From assembly GCA_019422105.1 (NCBI GenBank), contig JAHZDZ010000013.1, positions 1-64,000 of the forward strand: a stretch of 64,000 bases of DNA, in the 5' to 3' direction. This document shows, piece after piece, positions 34,843 through 43,520 of the stretch. Within the stretch, counting starts at the first letter, position 1; each line of letters starts with the position of its first letter. This stretch comes from Bacillota bacterium (GTDB lineage: Bacteria > Bacillota > Clostridia > Lachnospirales > Anaerotignaceae). The position numbers were made by a program, and so were the translations under genes. The notes beneath the pieces were generated by a model. The model saw nothing but the letters and a program-made list of their open reading frames with translations. It searched no databases and was not told the origin of the DNA.

Positions 34843-35655
34843 ATGAAATTTGGATTTATTGGAGCGGGCAATATGGCCGGCGCCATCATAAAGGGCATGA
34901 CAGTCGGTACAGGCGTCTGCGAAGGAAAAGATATCACCGCTTATGATATAAACCCATCCGCGTTGCAGAATTTAAAGGATACCTGCGGTATTGCCACAAG
35001 TGCCTCTCTTATGGAAACCGCAGAAAATGCTGATGTTATTGTGCTGGCCGTAAAACCAAACATACTGCCCGATGTACTTCCGCAAATAAGGGTGGCAGCC
35101 CGTTGCCAAAGAAAGCTTATCGTCTCCATTGCCGTCGGCAAAACAATTGATTATCTGGAGAGCTATCTTGGAAAAGAGCAGCCGATTATAAGGGTTATGC
35201 CAAATATAAACGCTAAGGTAGGCGCCGCTATCAGCGGCATCTGTCCGAATCCGGCGGCAAACGAAAAAGATACCGAGACAGCAAAAATGTTATTTTCAAC
35301 TGTGGGCAGTGTTATTCAGATTGCAGAAAACTATTTCAGTATATTCGGCGTTATTGCAGGTTCTTCTCCCGCATTTGCCTATCTCTACATTGACGCTTTG
35401 GCCAGGGCCGCACAGAAGGCAGGTATGGCAAAGAGTCAGGCTCTTGAAATCGCCGCGCAGACAGTGCTCGGCAGCGCAAAGATGATACTGGAATCAAAGG
35501 AACACCCCTGGTCACTGATTGATCAGGTCTGCTCCCCCGGCGGTACAACAATAGAGGGAATTGCCTCTCTGGAGGAAAATAAATTTGAGAGCACAATAAC
35601 AAAAGCCTTTGACGCTGTACTGGCAAAGGATGAAATCATCAAAAACAAAAACTAG
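34843..35655 (+). CDS. proC: Pyrroline-5-carboxylate reductase
   Basis: This 270-residue enzyme carries out the last step of proline synthesis, reducing pyrroline-5-carboxylate with NAD(P)H. The Rossmann motif GFIGAGNMAGAIIKGM opens the protein, VLAVKPNILPDV follows, and the C-terminal dimer domain contains AGSSPAFAYLYIDAL and the signature CSPGGTTIEGI. AGGAG lies 8 nt before the ATG at 34843; the in-frame GTG three codons earlier overlaps that ribosome site and is not preferred. It is a single-gene unit with its own terminator. Confidence 0.95.
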   Translation: MKFGFIGAGNMAGAIIKGMTVGTGVCEGKDITAYDINPSALQNLKDTCGIATSASLMETAENADVIVLAVKPNILPDVLPQIRVAARCQRKLIVSIAVGKTIDYLESYLGKEQPIIRVMPNINAKVGAAISGICPNPAANEKDTETAKMLFSTVGSVIQIAENYFSIFGVIAGSSPAFAYLYIDALARAAQKAGMAKSQALEIAAQTVLGSAKMILESKEHPWSLIDQVCSPGGTTIEGIASLEENKFESTITKAFDAVLAKDEIIKNKN

Positions 35656-35672
35656 ACATAAAAACAGCATTT

Positions 35673-35705
35673 AACAGGAAGAAGGTAGCTTCTTCCTGTT
35701 TTTTT
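35673..35705 (+). terminator. Terminator of proC
   Basis: AACAGGAAGAAG (35673-35684) pairs with CTTCTTCCTGTT (35689-35700) around GTAG, followed by a T-run. Confidence 0.9.
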
Positions 35706-35878
35706 CCTCACCTTTCACAGCAAACCCCCTTCGAAATGAAAGATTACCGTTTTTTTTAATGGCTCTATAATCTCTCTATTACTCTTTTACCTATCCTGTT
35801 ACTCCCAACTCAATTTTATAATACCATATTGTCCCTTAGCTTTGTGCTGCTGTCATCCTTTCCCCGCAACTAAAAAAC

Positions 35879-35903
35879 GGCCGGGGAAAATACCACCCCG
35901 ACC
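35879..35903 (-). terminator. Terminator of the YeiH-family gene
   Basis: GGCCGGGG (35879-35886) pairs with CCCCGACC (35896-35903), with one G-U, and a U6 run follows on the minus strand. Confidence 0.8.
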
Positions 35904-35947
35904 CTTTATGTTCCATATCTACTGTAATTAAGCCCTGTCCGCTCACC

Positions 35948-36967
35948 CTACCGGATACATACCAGTATCAGCAAAAAAGCACAGACGACCTGGCAGGTGC
36001 CTACCATACCGCCGTAAAGCAGTGCCTTGGGGCCTTCCGCCAGAAGATCCCTGAACTTAACACGCATGCCGATAGCTGCAAGGGCGATAATCTCAAACTG
36101 CTGGCTTATAAGCTTTGCACCGTGGCTTAAAACATCCGGAACAACATGCAGAGAATTTAGAATTGCCAGAAAGAAAAAGCCCAGTATAAACCAAGGTATT
36201 CCGGCATGAATGCCGTTTCCCTCTTTGCTCGTCTCGGAAAAAAGCCTTGTATCATCCCCATCCACATTCATACGGGAATAAAGCATTGCCACCGCTACAA
36301 TAAATACAATCCTCACAATTTTAAATATGGTTGCCATCTCCACCACAGGACCGCCTACAAGCTGTGCCGAGGCAATTACCTGTCCGATTGACTGTAAGGT
36401 TCCGCCTATCATGGCGGAGGTGGGCAGCGTCTCATGATGATACAAAATTCCGGTCAGCACAGGAAGCACTATCATCAAAACAGTACCCGTCACATTTACA
36501 ATAGTAATGGATATTCCCTTATCTTTGCTGTCTGCGTCTATCACAGGAGACACTGTGGCAATCGCGCTGGATCCGCATACTGCATTGCCCGCTCCCATCA
36601 GAAGGCTGAACTTTTTCCCGAACCCAAGCTTTCTGCCGATAAAATATGCCACTGTTATGGTAAAGCTCATCTGAATGGCAATAAACACCAGACCGCCTCC
36701 GCCAAGAGCCGCAATATCGCTGAGCATCAATGTAGCGCCTGTCAGAACAATGGAATACTCCAAAAGACTGCGCTCCGAAAATTTCGTCCCCTCATCAAAC
36801 ATCTTTTTGTTCAAAAATGTATTGCCACACAAAATACCAATTCCGATAGCAAATAATGCTGCTCCGATTGTAGGCATTATTTTCGCAATCTGCTGCGCGG
36901 CAGCTGCAATAACAGCACAGACGATGAATCCTGGCAGCTTTTTTTTGATTTTTTCTCCCATAATCAT
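35948..36967 (-). CDS. yeiH: YeiH family putative anion exporter
   Basis: This 339-residue membrane protein belongs to the YeiH/UPF0324 family, with about ten hydrophobic segments. Characteristic features are GIGILCGNTFLNK near the N-terminus, MGAGNAVCGSSAIATVSPVI in the middle, and GTLQSIGQVIASAQLVG. The family is annotated as a putative sulfate exporter. It is divergent from a LysR-type regulator, and the 102-bp gap contains AT-rich sequence (GATTATATAGGAGAAATCATATAAA) that could hold a LysR site. That pairing matches the common yeiH/yeiE layout. The substrate is not proven. Confidence 0.88.
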   Translation of the reverse strand: MIMGEKIKKKLPGFIVCAVIAAAAQQIAKIMPTIGAALFAIGIGILCGNTFLNKKMFDEGTKFSERSLLEYSIVLTGATLMLSDIAALGGGGLVFIAIQMSFTITVAYFIGRKLGFGKKFSLLMGAGNAVCGSSAIATVSPVIDADSKDKGISITIVNVTGTVLMIVLPVLTGILYHHETLPTSAMIGGTLQSIGQVIASAQLVGGPVVEMATIFKIVRIVFIVAVAMLYSRMNVDGDDTRLFSETSKEGNGIHAGIPWFILGFFFLAILNSLHVVPDVLSHGAKLISQQFEIIALAAIGMRVKFRDLLAEGPKALLYGGMVGTCQVVCAFLLILVCIR

Positions 36968-37069
36968 ACTCCTTTTCCCCTAATGTACTTGATTATATAG
37001 GAGAAATCATATAAAATCAAATTAGAAAATATTGTCAATATATTAATTTATTTTATAGGTGGTGATGCA

Positions 37070-37966
37070 ATGCTGGATACAAAGCTATATACCTTTATGA
37101 AGCTTATTGAATGCGGCAGTACAATCAAATGTGCGGAATCCCTTCATATTACGCAGCCTGCTGTCAGCCAGCAAATACACGCACTGGAAGAACAATACCA
37201 CATCAGCCTTTTTCAGAAGGAAGGACGCCTTTTGCGCCTGACGTCACAGGGGAAGGAATTTGCAACTCTGGCAAGAAGACTTATGGCCATGGACAACCGC
37301 TTCACCGAATTAATACAGCCTCAGAATAAAAACTATTTATCCTTCGGCGCCACCTTTTCTATCGGCGAAAGCATTATGCCTGCCCTGCTGCCCTGTCTGC
37401 TGAAAAAATTGCCGGAATATCAGATACATATGGCTGTTAAAAACACCCATACACTCCTTGAGATGCTGGAGGACGGTGAAATTGATTTTGCGCTGATAGA
37501 AGGCAATTTTGAGCATAAAAGATATACCTCCTATCCCTTTTTCAGCTGTTATTTCTCGGGACTATGTAAAAGGAACGGCCGTTTTTCCTCCGTCAAATCC
37601 CTTCATGAACTGCAAAAAGCCCCTTTGATACTGCGGGAGACGGGAAGCGGAACAAGGGATATTTTTGAGAATGAATGCCTGGCTCACAACGTCTCTCCCA
37701 ATGACTTCACACAGGTACATGAAATCGAAAATGTGCCTGCCATTCTATCGTTGGTTTCACAGGATCTGGGCGTAACCTTTGCCTACGAAATTATAGCGGG
37801 AAAGCTTTTAAAGGAGGGTATTCTTCAGATTATTCCTCTGGAAGATTTTCATCTCAAAAGACAGCTCTCCTTTGTCTTTCTGCCGGATACGCCGCTGACG
37901 CCTCAAAATGAAAAAATGCATACTGTCTTTCAGGATTTACTGGATATTTCTTTTACCGGACTATAA
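37070..37966 (+). CDS. LysR family transcriptional regulator
   Basis: This 298-residue regulator has the LysR winged helix at residues 1-60 (FMKLIECGSTIKCAESLHITQPAVSQQIHALEE) and a type-2 periplasmic-binding-like effector domain (about 88-290). It is divergent from the YeiH gene and probably controls it, as YeiE does in other species. The ribosome site is GGTGGTG. A 12-bp hairpin terminator follows directly. Confidence 0.9.
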   Translation: MLDTKLYTFMKLIECGSTIKCAESLHITQPAVSQQIHALEEQYHISLFQKEGRLLRLTSQGKEFATLARRLMAMDNRFTELIQPQNKNYLSFGATFSIGESIMPALLPCLLKKLPEYQIHMAVKNTHTLLEMLEDGEIDFALIEGNFEHKRYTSYPFFSCYFSGLCKRNGRFSSVKSLHELQKAPLILRETGSGTRDIFENECLAHNVSPNDFTQVHEIENVPAILSLVSQDLGVTFAYEIIAGKLLKEGILQIIPLEDFHLKRQLSFVFLPDTPLTPQNEKMHTVFQDLLDISFTGL

Positions 37967-37997
37967 AAAAAGCTGCACAATACCTGTGCAGCTTTTT
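37967..37997 (+). terminator. Terminator of lysR
   Basis: AAAAAGCTGCACA pairs with TGTGCAGCTTTTT around a short loop, ending in T5, immediately after the stop codon. The remaining 165 bp before the ABC operon include a GGG...CCC hairpin near 38130. Confidence 0.85.
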
Positions 37998-38162
37998 GGA
38001 GCGTTGAATAAGTTCAATTCATTCTAAGGGATTCCATTCTTTAAACCCTACAAGATCCGCCTTCCCCTGTAGAAAACGCGTAAATACGTGGTTTCCTAAA
38101 AAGCTTTTGACTTGCTTTTTCAAAAACGAACGGGATTAGGCAAACCCAAAACGAAAACTGGT

Positions 38163-38891
38163 TTAAGCTCTCATTATCCTCTGATAATCCTCAGAGCGCA
38201 TATCCGCAGTTATTCTGCCGCTCTCCATCATCAATACACGGTCTGATACATCCCTTACAAACTTTTCGTCATGACTGATAATCAGAATACCCATACCGCT
38301 CTTGGCAAAGTCCCGTATAATGCGAATAATATCCGTAACCAGAGCGGAGTCCAAAGCAGCTGTCGGCTCATCAAAGCATAAAAGCTTCGGATTTGTCACG
38401 CAGCTGCGGGCGATTGCCACTCTCTGCTTTTGGCCTCCCGAAAGCTCAAAGGGTTTATTATTCAGCTTTTCGCCCAAGTCCAGCCTCTCAAGCATTCTGG
38501 TTGCTATTTCCATAGCCTCTTTTTTGGGCCTTTTATAAACATCAGTCAGCGCCAATGTCACATTTTCCAACACTGTCATGTGGGGAAACAAGTGATAATT
38601 CTGAAAAACCATTCCCAGACTCTTTCTGATCTCAAAAATCTCGCCTTTTGCCGCGTATTCCATGCCGCCGCCATTCTCTGTACAAAGCCTTCTGTCGTCT
38701 ACAACAATCGTACCTTTGTCAGCCTTTTCAAGCCCCATGATACAGCGCAGTACTGTCGTTTTGCCGGCGCCTGATTTTCCCACCAGCGACACAATTTCAC
38801 CCTGATTCAGGGCAAAATTGATGTCATTGAGAACCACCGTATCCTTGAACGCCTTAAACAGGCCCTCTACCTTTAAAAGCATATCATACAC
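38163..38891 (-). CDS. Polar amino-acid ABC transporter ATP-binding protein
   Basis: This 242-residue ATPase powers a polar amino-acid importer. The Walker A motif is GKSGAGKTT (about 38-46), the Q-loop lies in GMVFQNYHLFPHMTVLENV, the signature motif is LSGGQKQRVAIARSC, and the Walker B motif is LLCFDEPTAALD. The sequence resembles GlnQ/TcyN-type ATPases. It is the last gene of the solute-binding protein, permease, ATPase operon; the gap to the permease gene is 12 nt. Confidence 0.95.
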   Translation of the reverse strand: MYDMLLKVEGLFKAFKDTVVLNDINFALNQGEIVSLVGKSGAGKTTVLRCIMGLEKADKGTIVVDDRRLCTENGGGMEYAAKGEIFEIRKSLGMVFQNYHLFPHMTVLENVTLALTDVYKRPKKEAMEIATRMLERLDLGEKLNNKPFELSGGQKQRVAIARSCVTNPKLLCFDEPTAALDSALVTDIIRIIRDFAKSGMGILIISHDEKFVRDVSDRVLMMESGRITADMRSEDYQRIMRA

Positions 38892-38903
38892 CTACTCTTC
38901 AGA

Positions 38904-39533
38904 TTATTCGTCATAGCTTACCCTTTTTTCTATATACTCGAACAGCTTCGTGATAACATAGGCAAGTGCCAGAAAAAGGCAGCCTGCAATGATATAAGGA
39001 AACAAAGTGGCATCTCTGTTGGCAATACCCTTTGTCAGCTTTAAAACGTCACTGACGCCGACAGCATAAACAAGGGAGGTATCCTTTACCAGGGTGATTA
39101 CCTCATTTCCGATAGCGGGAAGCGTTCTTTTGATAACCTGGGGCAGTATAATTTTCCTGTTAATCTGGTAAGCGTTAAAGCCCAATATGCTGGCGGCCTC
39201 CGTCTGCCCTCTTTCGATGGACTGTATGCCGCTTCTGAATATTTCCCCAAAATAAGCGGAATAGTTCAGCACAAAGGCTACTAAAACAGAGGGCATTCTA
39301 TCAAGCGTAACTCCTATCAAAGGCAGTCCAAAAAATACAAATATTATTTGCAACAGAAGGGGTGTTCCCCGCAGTATCCATATGTAAAGCTCCGTTATTT
39401 TTCTCAAAAGCTTTATTTTCGACAGACGACATATTGCAACCAATACGCCAAGCGGTACGGATAATATCAATGTAACAAAAAACACGCTCAGCGTAACTTT
39501 AAGACCTTCCATAATCTGGAATAAATAACTCAT
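38904..39533 (-). CDS. Polar amino-acid ABC transporter permease
   Basis: This 209-residue membrane protein has about five transmembrane helices and the coupling-helix EAA motif EAASILGFNAYQINRKIILPQ. It matches the HisM/GlnP family. One permease gene is present, so the pore is probably a homodimer. It lies 36 nt below the binding-protein gene. The ATPase gene follows. Confidence 0.93.
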   Translation of the reverse strand: MSYLFQIMEGLKVTLSVFFVTLILSVPLGVLVAICRLSKIKLLRKITELYIWILRGTPLLLQIIFVFFGLPLIGVTLDRMPSVLVAFVLNYSAYFGEIFRSGIQSIERGQTEAASILGFNAYQINRKIILPQVIKRTLPAIGNEVITLVKDTSLVYAVGVSDVLKLTKGIANRDATLFPYIIAGCLFLALAYVITKLFEYIEKRVSYDE

Positions 39534-39569
39534 GACCTGTTCCCCTTTAGCAAACAGCCGGCCGGATAA

Positions 39570-40418
39570 TTAATGCAGCAAAATATCCTCGCCAAACCAT
39601 TTTTCTGAAATTTCTTTTCCTTTTCCATTTTCCTTGACGCTATCCATTGCTTTGTCAATAGCCTCACAGAGGGCCGTATCCTCTTTCCTTACGCCGATGC
39701 CATACTCTTCATCGCCAAAATCCTCGTCCAGTATTTTGTACTTGTCAGCGCCCTTTAAGGAGATGTAGTAGCGCACCAAAATCTCATCCGCCACAACCGC
39801 ATCGCTTCTGCCGGCCTCCAAGTCCAACAGACACATGTCATTGGTTTCAAAGGTGACAAGCTCTCCAAATGTGTCCTTGATTTCAGGCTGTGCGTCCATA
39901 GCGTCCACAGCGCTTGATTCCGCCTGCGCAGCCACTGTTTTTCCTGCCAGGTCAGCCAGTGTTGCAATATCGGAATCCGCCATTGTAACTACAATCTGTC
40001 TGTTGGCAAGATATGGTTTTGCAAAGAGCACCTTTTCCTTTCTCTCATCTGTTATGGTATAACCATTCCATATAATGTCAATATTCTTATTGGTAAGCTC
40101 CGTTTCCTTCATAGACCAGTCGATTGGCTGGAACTCAAAAGGAATCCCCAGCTCATCAGAAACTGCCTGGGCAAGCTCTACATCAAAGCCTACCAGATCT
40201 CCCTTTTCATCACGAAAGCCCAGAGGCGCAAAGGTATCGTCAAGACCCATAATAAGCTTGTCATAGCCTAAGCCGGCAGGCTCCTCCTCGTCTCCCTCTT
40301 CCTTCTGCTCATTTTCCGCAGGCGCATTGGCCGGCGCTTCCTCCTTTTTGCTGCAGCCCGCAATGACGGACATGCCCAGTGCCATTACAAGGCAAAATGC
40401 TAAAACTTTCTTTTTCAT
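39570..40418 (-). CDS. Polar amino-acid ABC transporter substrate-binding lipoprotein
   Basis: This 282-residue lipoprotein has a lipoprotein signal with VIAGCSKKE (lipid-modified Cys22), then an acidic linker rich in E, N and P residues. The SBP_bac_3 domain (about 50-280) includes YDKLIMGLDDTFAPLGFRDEKGDLVGFDVELAQAV-type opening and WNGYTITDERKEKV. This family binds amino acids such as glutamine, cystine or arginine; the ligand is not determined by the sequence. A consensus sigma-A promoter lies about 60 nt upstream. Confidence 0.92.
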   Translation of the reverse strand: MKKKVLAFCLVMALGMSVIAGCSKKEEAPANAPAENEQKEEGDEEEPAGLGYDKLIMGLDDTFAPLGFRDEKGDLVGFDVELAQAVSDELGIPFEFQPIDWSMKETELTNKNIDIIWNGYTITDERKEKVLFAKPYLANRQIVVTMADSDIATLADLAGKTVAAQAESSAVDAMDAQPEIKDTFGELVTFETNDMCLLDLEAGRSDAVVADEILVRYYISLKGADKYKILDEDFGDEEYGIGVRKEDTALCEAIDKAMDSVKENGKGKEISEKWFGEDILLH

Positions 40419-40473
40419 TTTTGTTCTCCTCCCAAATTACTTTTTTATTATGATAACACACTACCACATTAGT

Positions 40474-40502
40474 AGATTAAAGTAAAATGGACATATTGTC
40501 AA
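40474..40502 (-). promoter_or_regulatory. Sigma-A promoter of the amino-acid ABC operon
   Basis: On the minus strand TTGACA (plus 40497-40502), 17 bp, TAATCT (plus 40474-40479). GGGAGGAG is the ribosome site before the lipoprotein gene. Confidence 0.75.
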
Positions 40503-40657
40503 GACAGTGTGGCAAAATACTGCCAAAACAACCTTTTCACGGACTGCGTTTTGTATGCCTACCCTTCTTTCCGGCATGAACCGCAGAAGAGAGGAATCTA
40601 ATGAAATTTTAATAAACATGTAAAGTTATTTTAATGGGCAAAGCATACAATAATTTT

Positions 40658-40754
40658 CATAAACTAAGTCAATCTAGTTTATGAAACACAAGTTTGTACC
40701 ACTTGCACTCGTACAAACATACCCCCGCCCGTCAGCCAGCCCCGGCTGGCGGGC
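40658..40754. other. Three consecutive perfect hairpins between the ABC operon and the HAD gene
   Basis: Hairpin 1: CATAAACTA (40658-40666) with TAGTTTATG (40675-40683). Hairpin 2: GTTTGTAC (40692-40699) with GTACAAAC (40711-40718). Hairpin 3: a GC-rich GCCCG/CGGGC-based stem (40727-40737 with 40744-40754). Hairpin 3 begins 9 nt below the HAD stop and may be its terminator, although there is no U-run. The remaining gap 40503-40657 shows no gene. Confidence 0.65.
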
Positions 40755-40762
40755 ATCCCTTT

Positions 40763-41575
40763 TTACGGGGCTGGAAGTATAAATTTATAGATTACCTCCG
40801 CTATGGCATCATTTTCATTATCCCGCTGTGTGATATAATCCGCCGCCCTTTTAATGTCGTCCGCGGCATTTTGTACCGCAACGCCAAGACCCGCCATCTC
40901 TATCATGTGAATATCGTTAAAGCTGTCTCCCACCGCAATTAGCTCATCAGCGTCTATCCCAAGGCTACTCGCCAGATGCACCATTGTTTCTCCCTTCGTC
41001 GCTCCTGTTGGTGTAAACTCCAAGAATTCCGGCTTCGAAAAAAAACAATTCATATGGCCCTCTATTGTGCCGTTTATGGTGTCCCTCAGCTTCACCAGCT
41101 TTTCATGCTCTCCGTTAAGCAGTATTTTGGAAAGGCCGCAATCCATTGAGAGCATATCCTCCACCAGCTGCACGGCCGCATTCATTTTCTCGCTGTACCG
41201 AAAGGTGGTATCTGTTATTTTTTCCAAATAAAAATCTTTGTCATGATAACACTGAATATCGATATCATATTCATGGGCCGCCTCCAATACGCTGCGGTAG
41301 GTATTTTTATAAAACAGCTTTTCCATAAGTAAACTGCCTGTTTTTGTACTGTATATAGTGGAGCCGTTCAGGCAAATGGCATAACCCTCCTGTCTGTCTA
41401 ATCCTAAAGCCGTTATGTATTTTTGTATGGAATAGATGGCTCTGCCGGTGCACAGCACAACGTGTATGCCCCTATCCACAGCAGCTCTAATGGCCTCTTC
41501 ATTTTTCTTCGATATGGTAAGGTCACTTTTCAAAAGAGTATCATCCATATCCAAAAATATCATTTTATATGGCAC
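40763..41575 (-). CDS. Cof-type HAD-IIB hydrolase
   Basis: This 270-residue phosphatase has the HAD motif I as IFLDMDDTLL, motif II in VLCTGRA, motif III lysine in the GATKGETM context, and motif IV GDSFNDIHMIEMAG. It belongs to the Cof family of sugar-phosphate and FMN-type phosphatases; the substrate is not clear. I chose the GTG at 41575 (VPYKMIFLDMDDTL) because the resulting length and N-terminus are typical; an upstream in-frame ATG at 41620 would add 15 residues. Hairpin 3 of the neighbouring structure follows its stop. Confidence 0.88.
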   Translation of the reverse strand: MPYKMIFLDMDDTLLKSDLTISKKNEEAIRAAVDRGIHVVLCTGRAIYSIQKYITALGLDRQEGYAICLNGSTIYSTKTGSLLMEKLFYKNTYRSVLEAAHEYDIDIQCYHDKDFYLEKITDTTFRYSEKMNAAVQLVEDMLSMDCGLSKILLNGEHEKLVKLRDTINGTIEGHMNCFFSKPEFLEFTPTGATKGETMVHLASSLGIDADELIAVGDSFNDIHMIEMAGLGVAVQNAADDIKRAADYITQRDNENDAIAEVIYKFILPAP

Positions 41576-41678
41576 AGTATCACACTTTCTATATGTTAAA
41601 TTTATATCAATCAAACACAATATTTATGGGAAGTATATATTTCAGACAGAACTTTCAAAATCTGTCTGAAATATACTA

Positions 41679-42602
41679 TCAAATAATTTTTTTATCATGC
41701 AGATCCTCTGCATCCTTCCTTGTATTATCGTCTCTCTCCCCATTGTTCACCGCATCCGTTGTCTGAAGCAGCCTACTGACAATATTCTTTATCTCCTTTA
41801 CACTGTGTTCATCCTCAACAGCATCGCTCAGCAATGGGTTTCCTTCTGACTCTTCCTCGCCGTCTCCTTCACTGACAGATACATTGCCCTCCTGCAAATC
41901 TTCCGCAATAGCAGCTGTCTTATCCACAGCAGGCATTGCCTCTATCAATTGGTCAAAAACCTCTCCTGTCTGCTGTATGGCCTCCAGTTCCATTTGTCCC
42001 GGCGCTTCCTCCCGTTTTCTTTTCACTGCCTGAGGTACTTTCACCTTATAGATTTTTATCTTCCTCTCAACCTCCACAGTGCGGTCAATCGCCTTATGGG
42101 CATTTTCCTTTGCTTTGTCAATAGCCTGTATTTCCTCCGCACTCAATACATAGGTGCTGACTCCTCTTTCAATGGGCTTCGCGTAGGTAAAGGATCCTGT
42201 TCTGGTATGAATGCCGTTAAGCACTACGCCATTATCATCAGCATCAAGAAGGGCAACCGCAAAGCAAAGGTTGCCGCCCATCTCATCAAAGGGATTATAG
42301 CGAATAATGCCTATTTTTTGTGTGCAATGGCCTATATTTGCATTGATGTCCTTTACAATATCCACCAGACTGCCATATTTTGCGTCAATCCCATTTACCT
42401 TCTCCATATAATCCTGCAATTTAGTTTCCAGGTTATGATCGGGACGGCGGTTTGCTCCCATAAAAAAATCATATCTTTTTTTCAGCCTGCCCAGCTTAAC
42501 AAGGGTGCAGATGAGCAATACTGTTATTATTACTAAAACAGCTGATAATCCTATTATAATGTAAGGCAAATAAGAATTCATCACACTGGTTATTGTATCC
42601 AA
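41679..42602 (-). CDS. DUF4446 family membrane protein with long C-terminal extension
   Basis: This 307-residue protein has an N-terminal transmembrane helix (about residues 12-34) and the DUF4446 core (about 40-165: KIGIIRYNPFDEMGGNLCFAVALLDADDNGVVLNGIHTR). Beyond that core lies an extra, charged, low-complexity tail of about 130 residues, rich in E and D. DUF4446 genes are commonly linked to parAB in Clostridia, as here (17 nt below parB). The function is unknown. The tail may be disordered. Confidence 0.82.
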   Translation of the reverse strand: MDTITSVMNSYLPYIIIGLSAVLVIITVLLICTLVKLGRLKKRYDFFMGANRRPDHNLETKLQDYMEKVNGIDAKYGSLVDIVKDINANIGHCTQKIGIIRYNPFDEMGGNLCFAVALLDADDNGVVLNGIHTRTGSFTYAKPIERGVSTYVLSAEEIQAIDKAKENAHKAIDRTVEVERKIKIYKVKVPQAVKRKREEAPGQMELEAIQQTGEVFDQLIEAMPAVDKTAAIAEDLQEGNVSVSEGDGEEESEGNPLLSDAVEDEHSVKEIKNIVSRLLQTTDAVNNGERDDNTRKDAEDLHDKKII

Positions 42603-42619
42603 TACAAATCACAACCTTT

Positions 42620-43519
42620 TTATCTGTCTAAATTTTTCATAATTCCCAACAGCCTGTCCAGATCCTCATCAGAGTAGTATTCTATCTCAATTTTACCCTT
42701 ATTCTTTTTCGCATTCAATTTTACCTTTGTGCCAAATATACATTTCAAATCATTCTCAATACTCTTGTAACCTTCTGTATCAAATATACGCTGGGAATTT
42801 TGTATTTTTTGATCTTTCTCCGTTTTTTCTCTTTTTTCTATTTCCGCTTTTACCAATTCCTCCGTTGCCCTTACGCTTAATCCGTCTTCTATTACTTTTT
42901 CCGCCAGTTCAAATTGCTTTTCTTTATCCTCTATAGCCAATAAGACCTTCGCGTGCCCATTCGTCAATTTGTCCTCAATAATAAAATTCTGTACCCTGCC
43001 GTCCAGATGAAGCAGACGAAGAGAATTTGTAATAGTGGAGCGTTTTTTTCCAACACGCTGGGCTATTTCCTCCTGATTCAGCTTCAACTCCTCCGCCAGG
43101 CGTTTGTAACTCAAGGCCTCCTCTATGGGATTCAGATTCTCGCGCTGAATATTTTCAATCAACGCAACTTCAAATGCCTTTGATATATCATATGATCTGA
43201 TAATAGCCGGTAGTTTTTCAATGCCGGCTATTTTTGCCGCGCGCCAGCGGCGTTCACCCGCAATAATTTCATAGTAGTCGTCTACCTTTTTGACAATAAT
43301 CGGCTGAATAATGCCATATTCCCGTATAGATTCTGCCAATTCTTCCAGTGCTTCCTCCTCAAAATGGCGCCTGGGCTGAGAAGCGTTAGGCTCTATTTTA
43401 TTAATATCTATTTCTATAACGCCATCCTTGCTTCTGCTGTTAAAATCGTTCATCTGATTATTTATCAAAGCCTCTATGCCAAGCCCTTTTGAGCCAAGGC
43501 CCTTTTTGGGTGCCGCCAT
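42620..43519 (-). CDS. parB: Chromosome partitioning protein ParB (Spo0J)
   Basis: This 299-residue protein binds parS and spreads along DNA as a CTP-dependent clamp. The N-terminal domain has PNASQPRRHFEE and the CTP/arginine box GERRWRAAKIAG, with the helix-turn-helix VGKKRSTITNSLRLLHLDGRV at about 155-175, and a C-terminal dimerisation region. It is translated 1 nt after the parA stop. Its parS targets lie upstream of parA (44398-44459). A second ParB-like protein, Noc, is encoded at 51122. Confidence 0.95.
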   Translation of the reverse strand: MAAPKKGLGSKGLGIEALINNQMNDFNSRSKDGVIEIDINKIEPNASQPRRHFEEEALEELAESIREYGIIQPIIVKKVDDYYEIIAGERRWRAAKIAGIEKLPAIIRSYDISKAFEVALIENIQRENLNPIEEALSYKRLAEELKLNQEEIAQRVGKKRSTITNSLRLLHLDGRVQNFIIEDKLTNGHAKVLLAIEDKEKQFELAEKVIEDGLSVRATEELVKAEIEKREKTEKDQKIQNSQRIFDTEGYKSIENDLKCIFGTKVKLNAKKNKGKIEIEYYSDEDLDRLLGIMKNLDR

Positions 43520-43520
43520 C

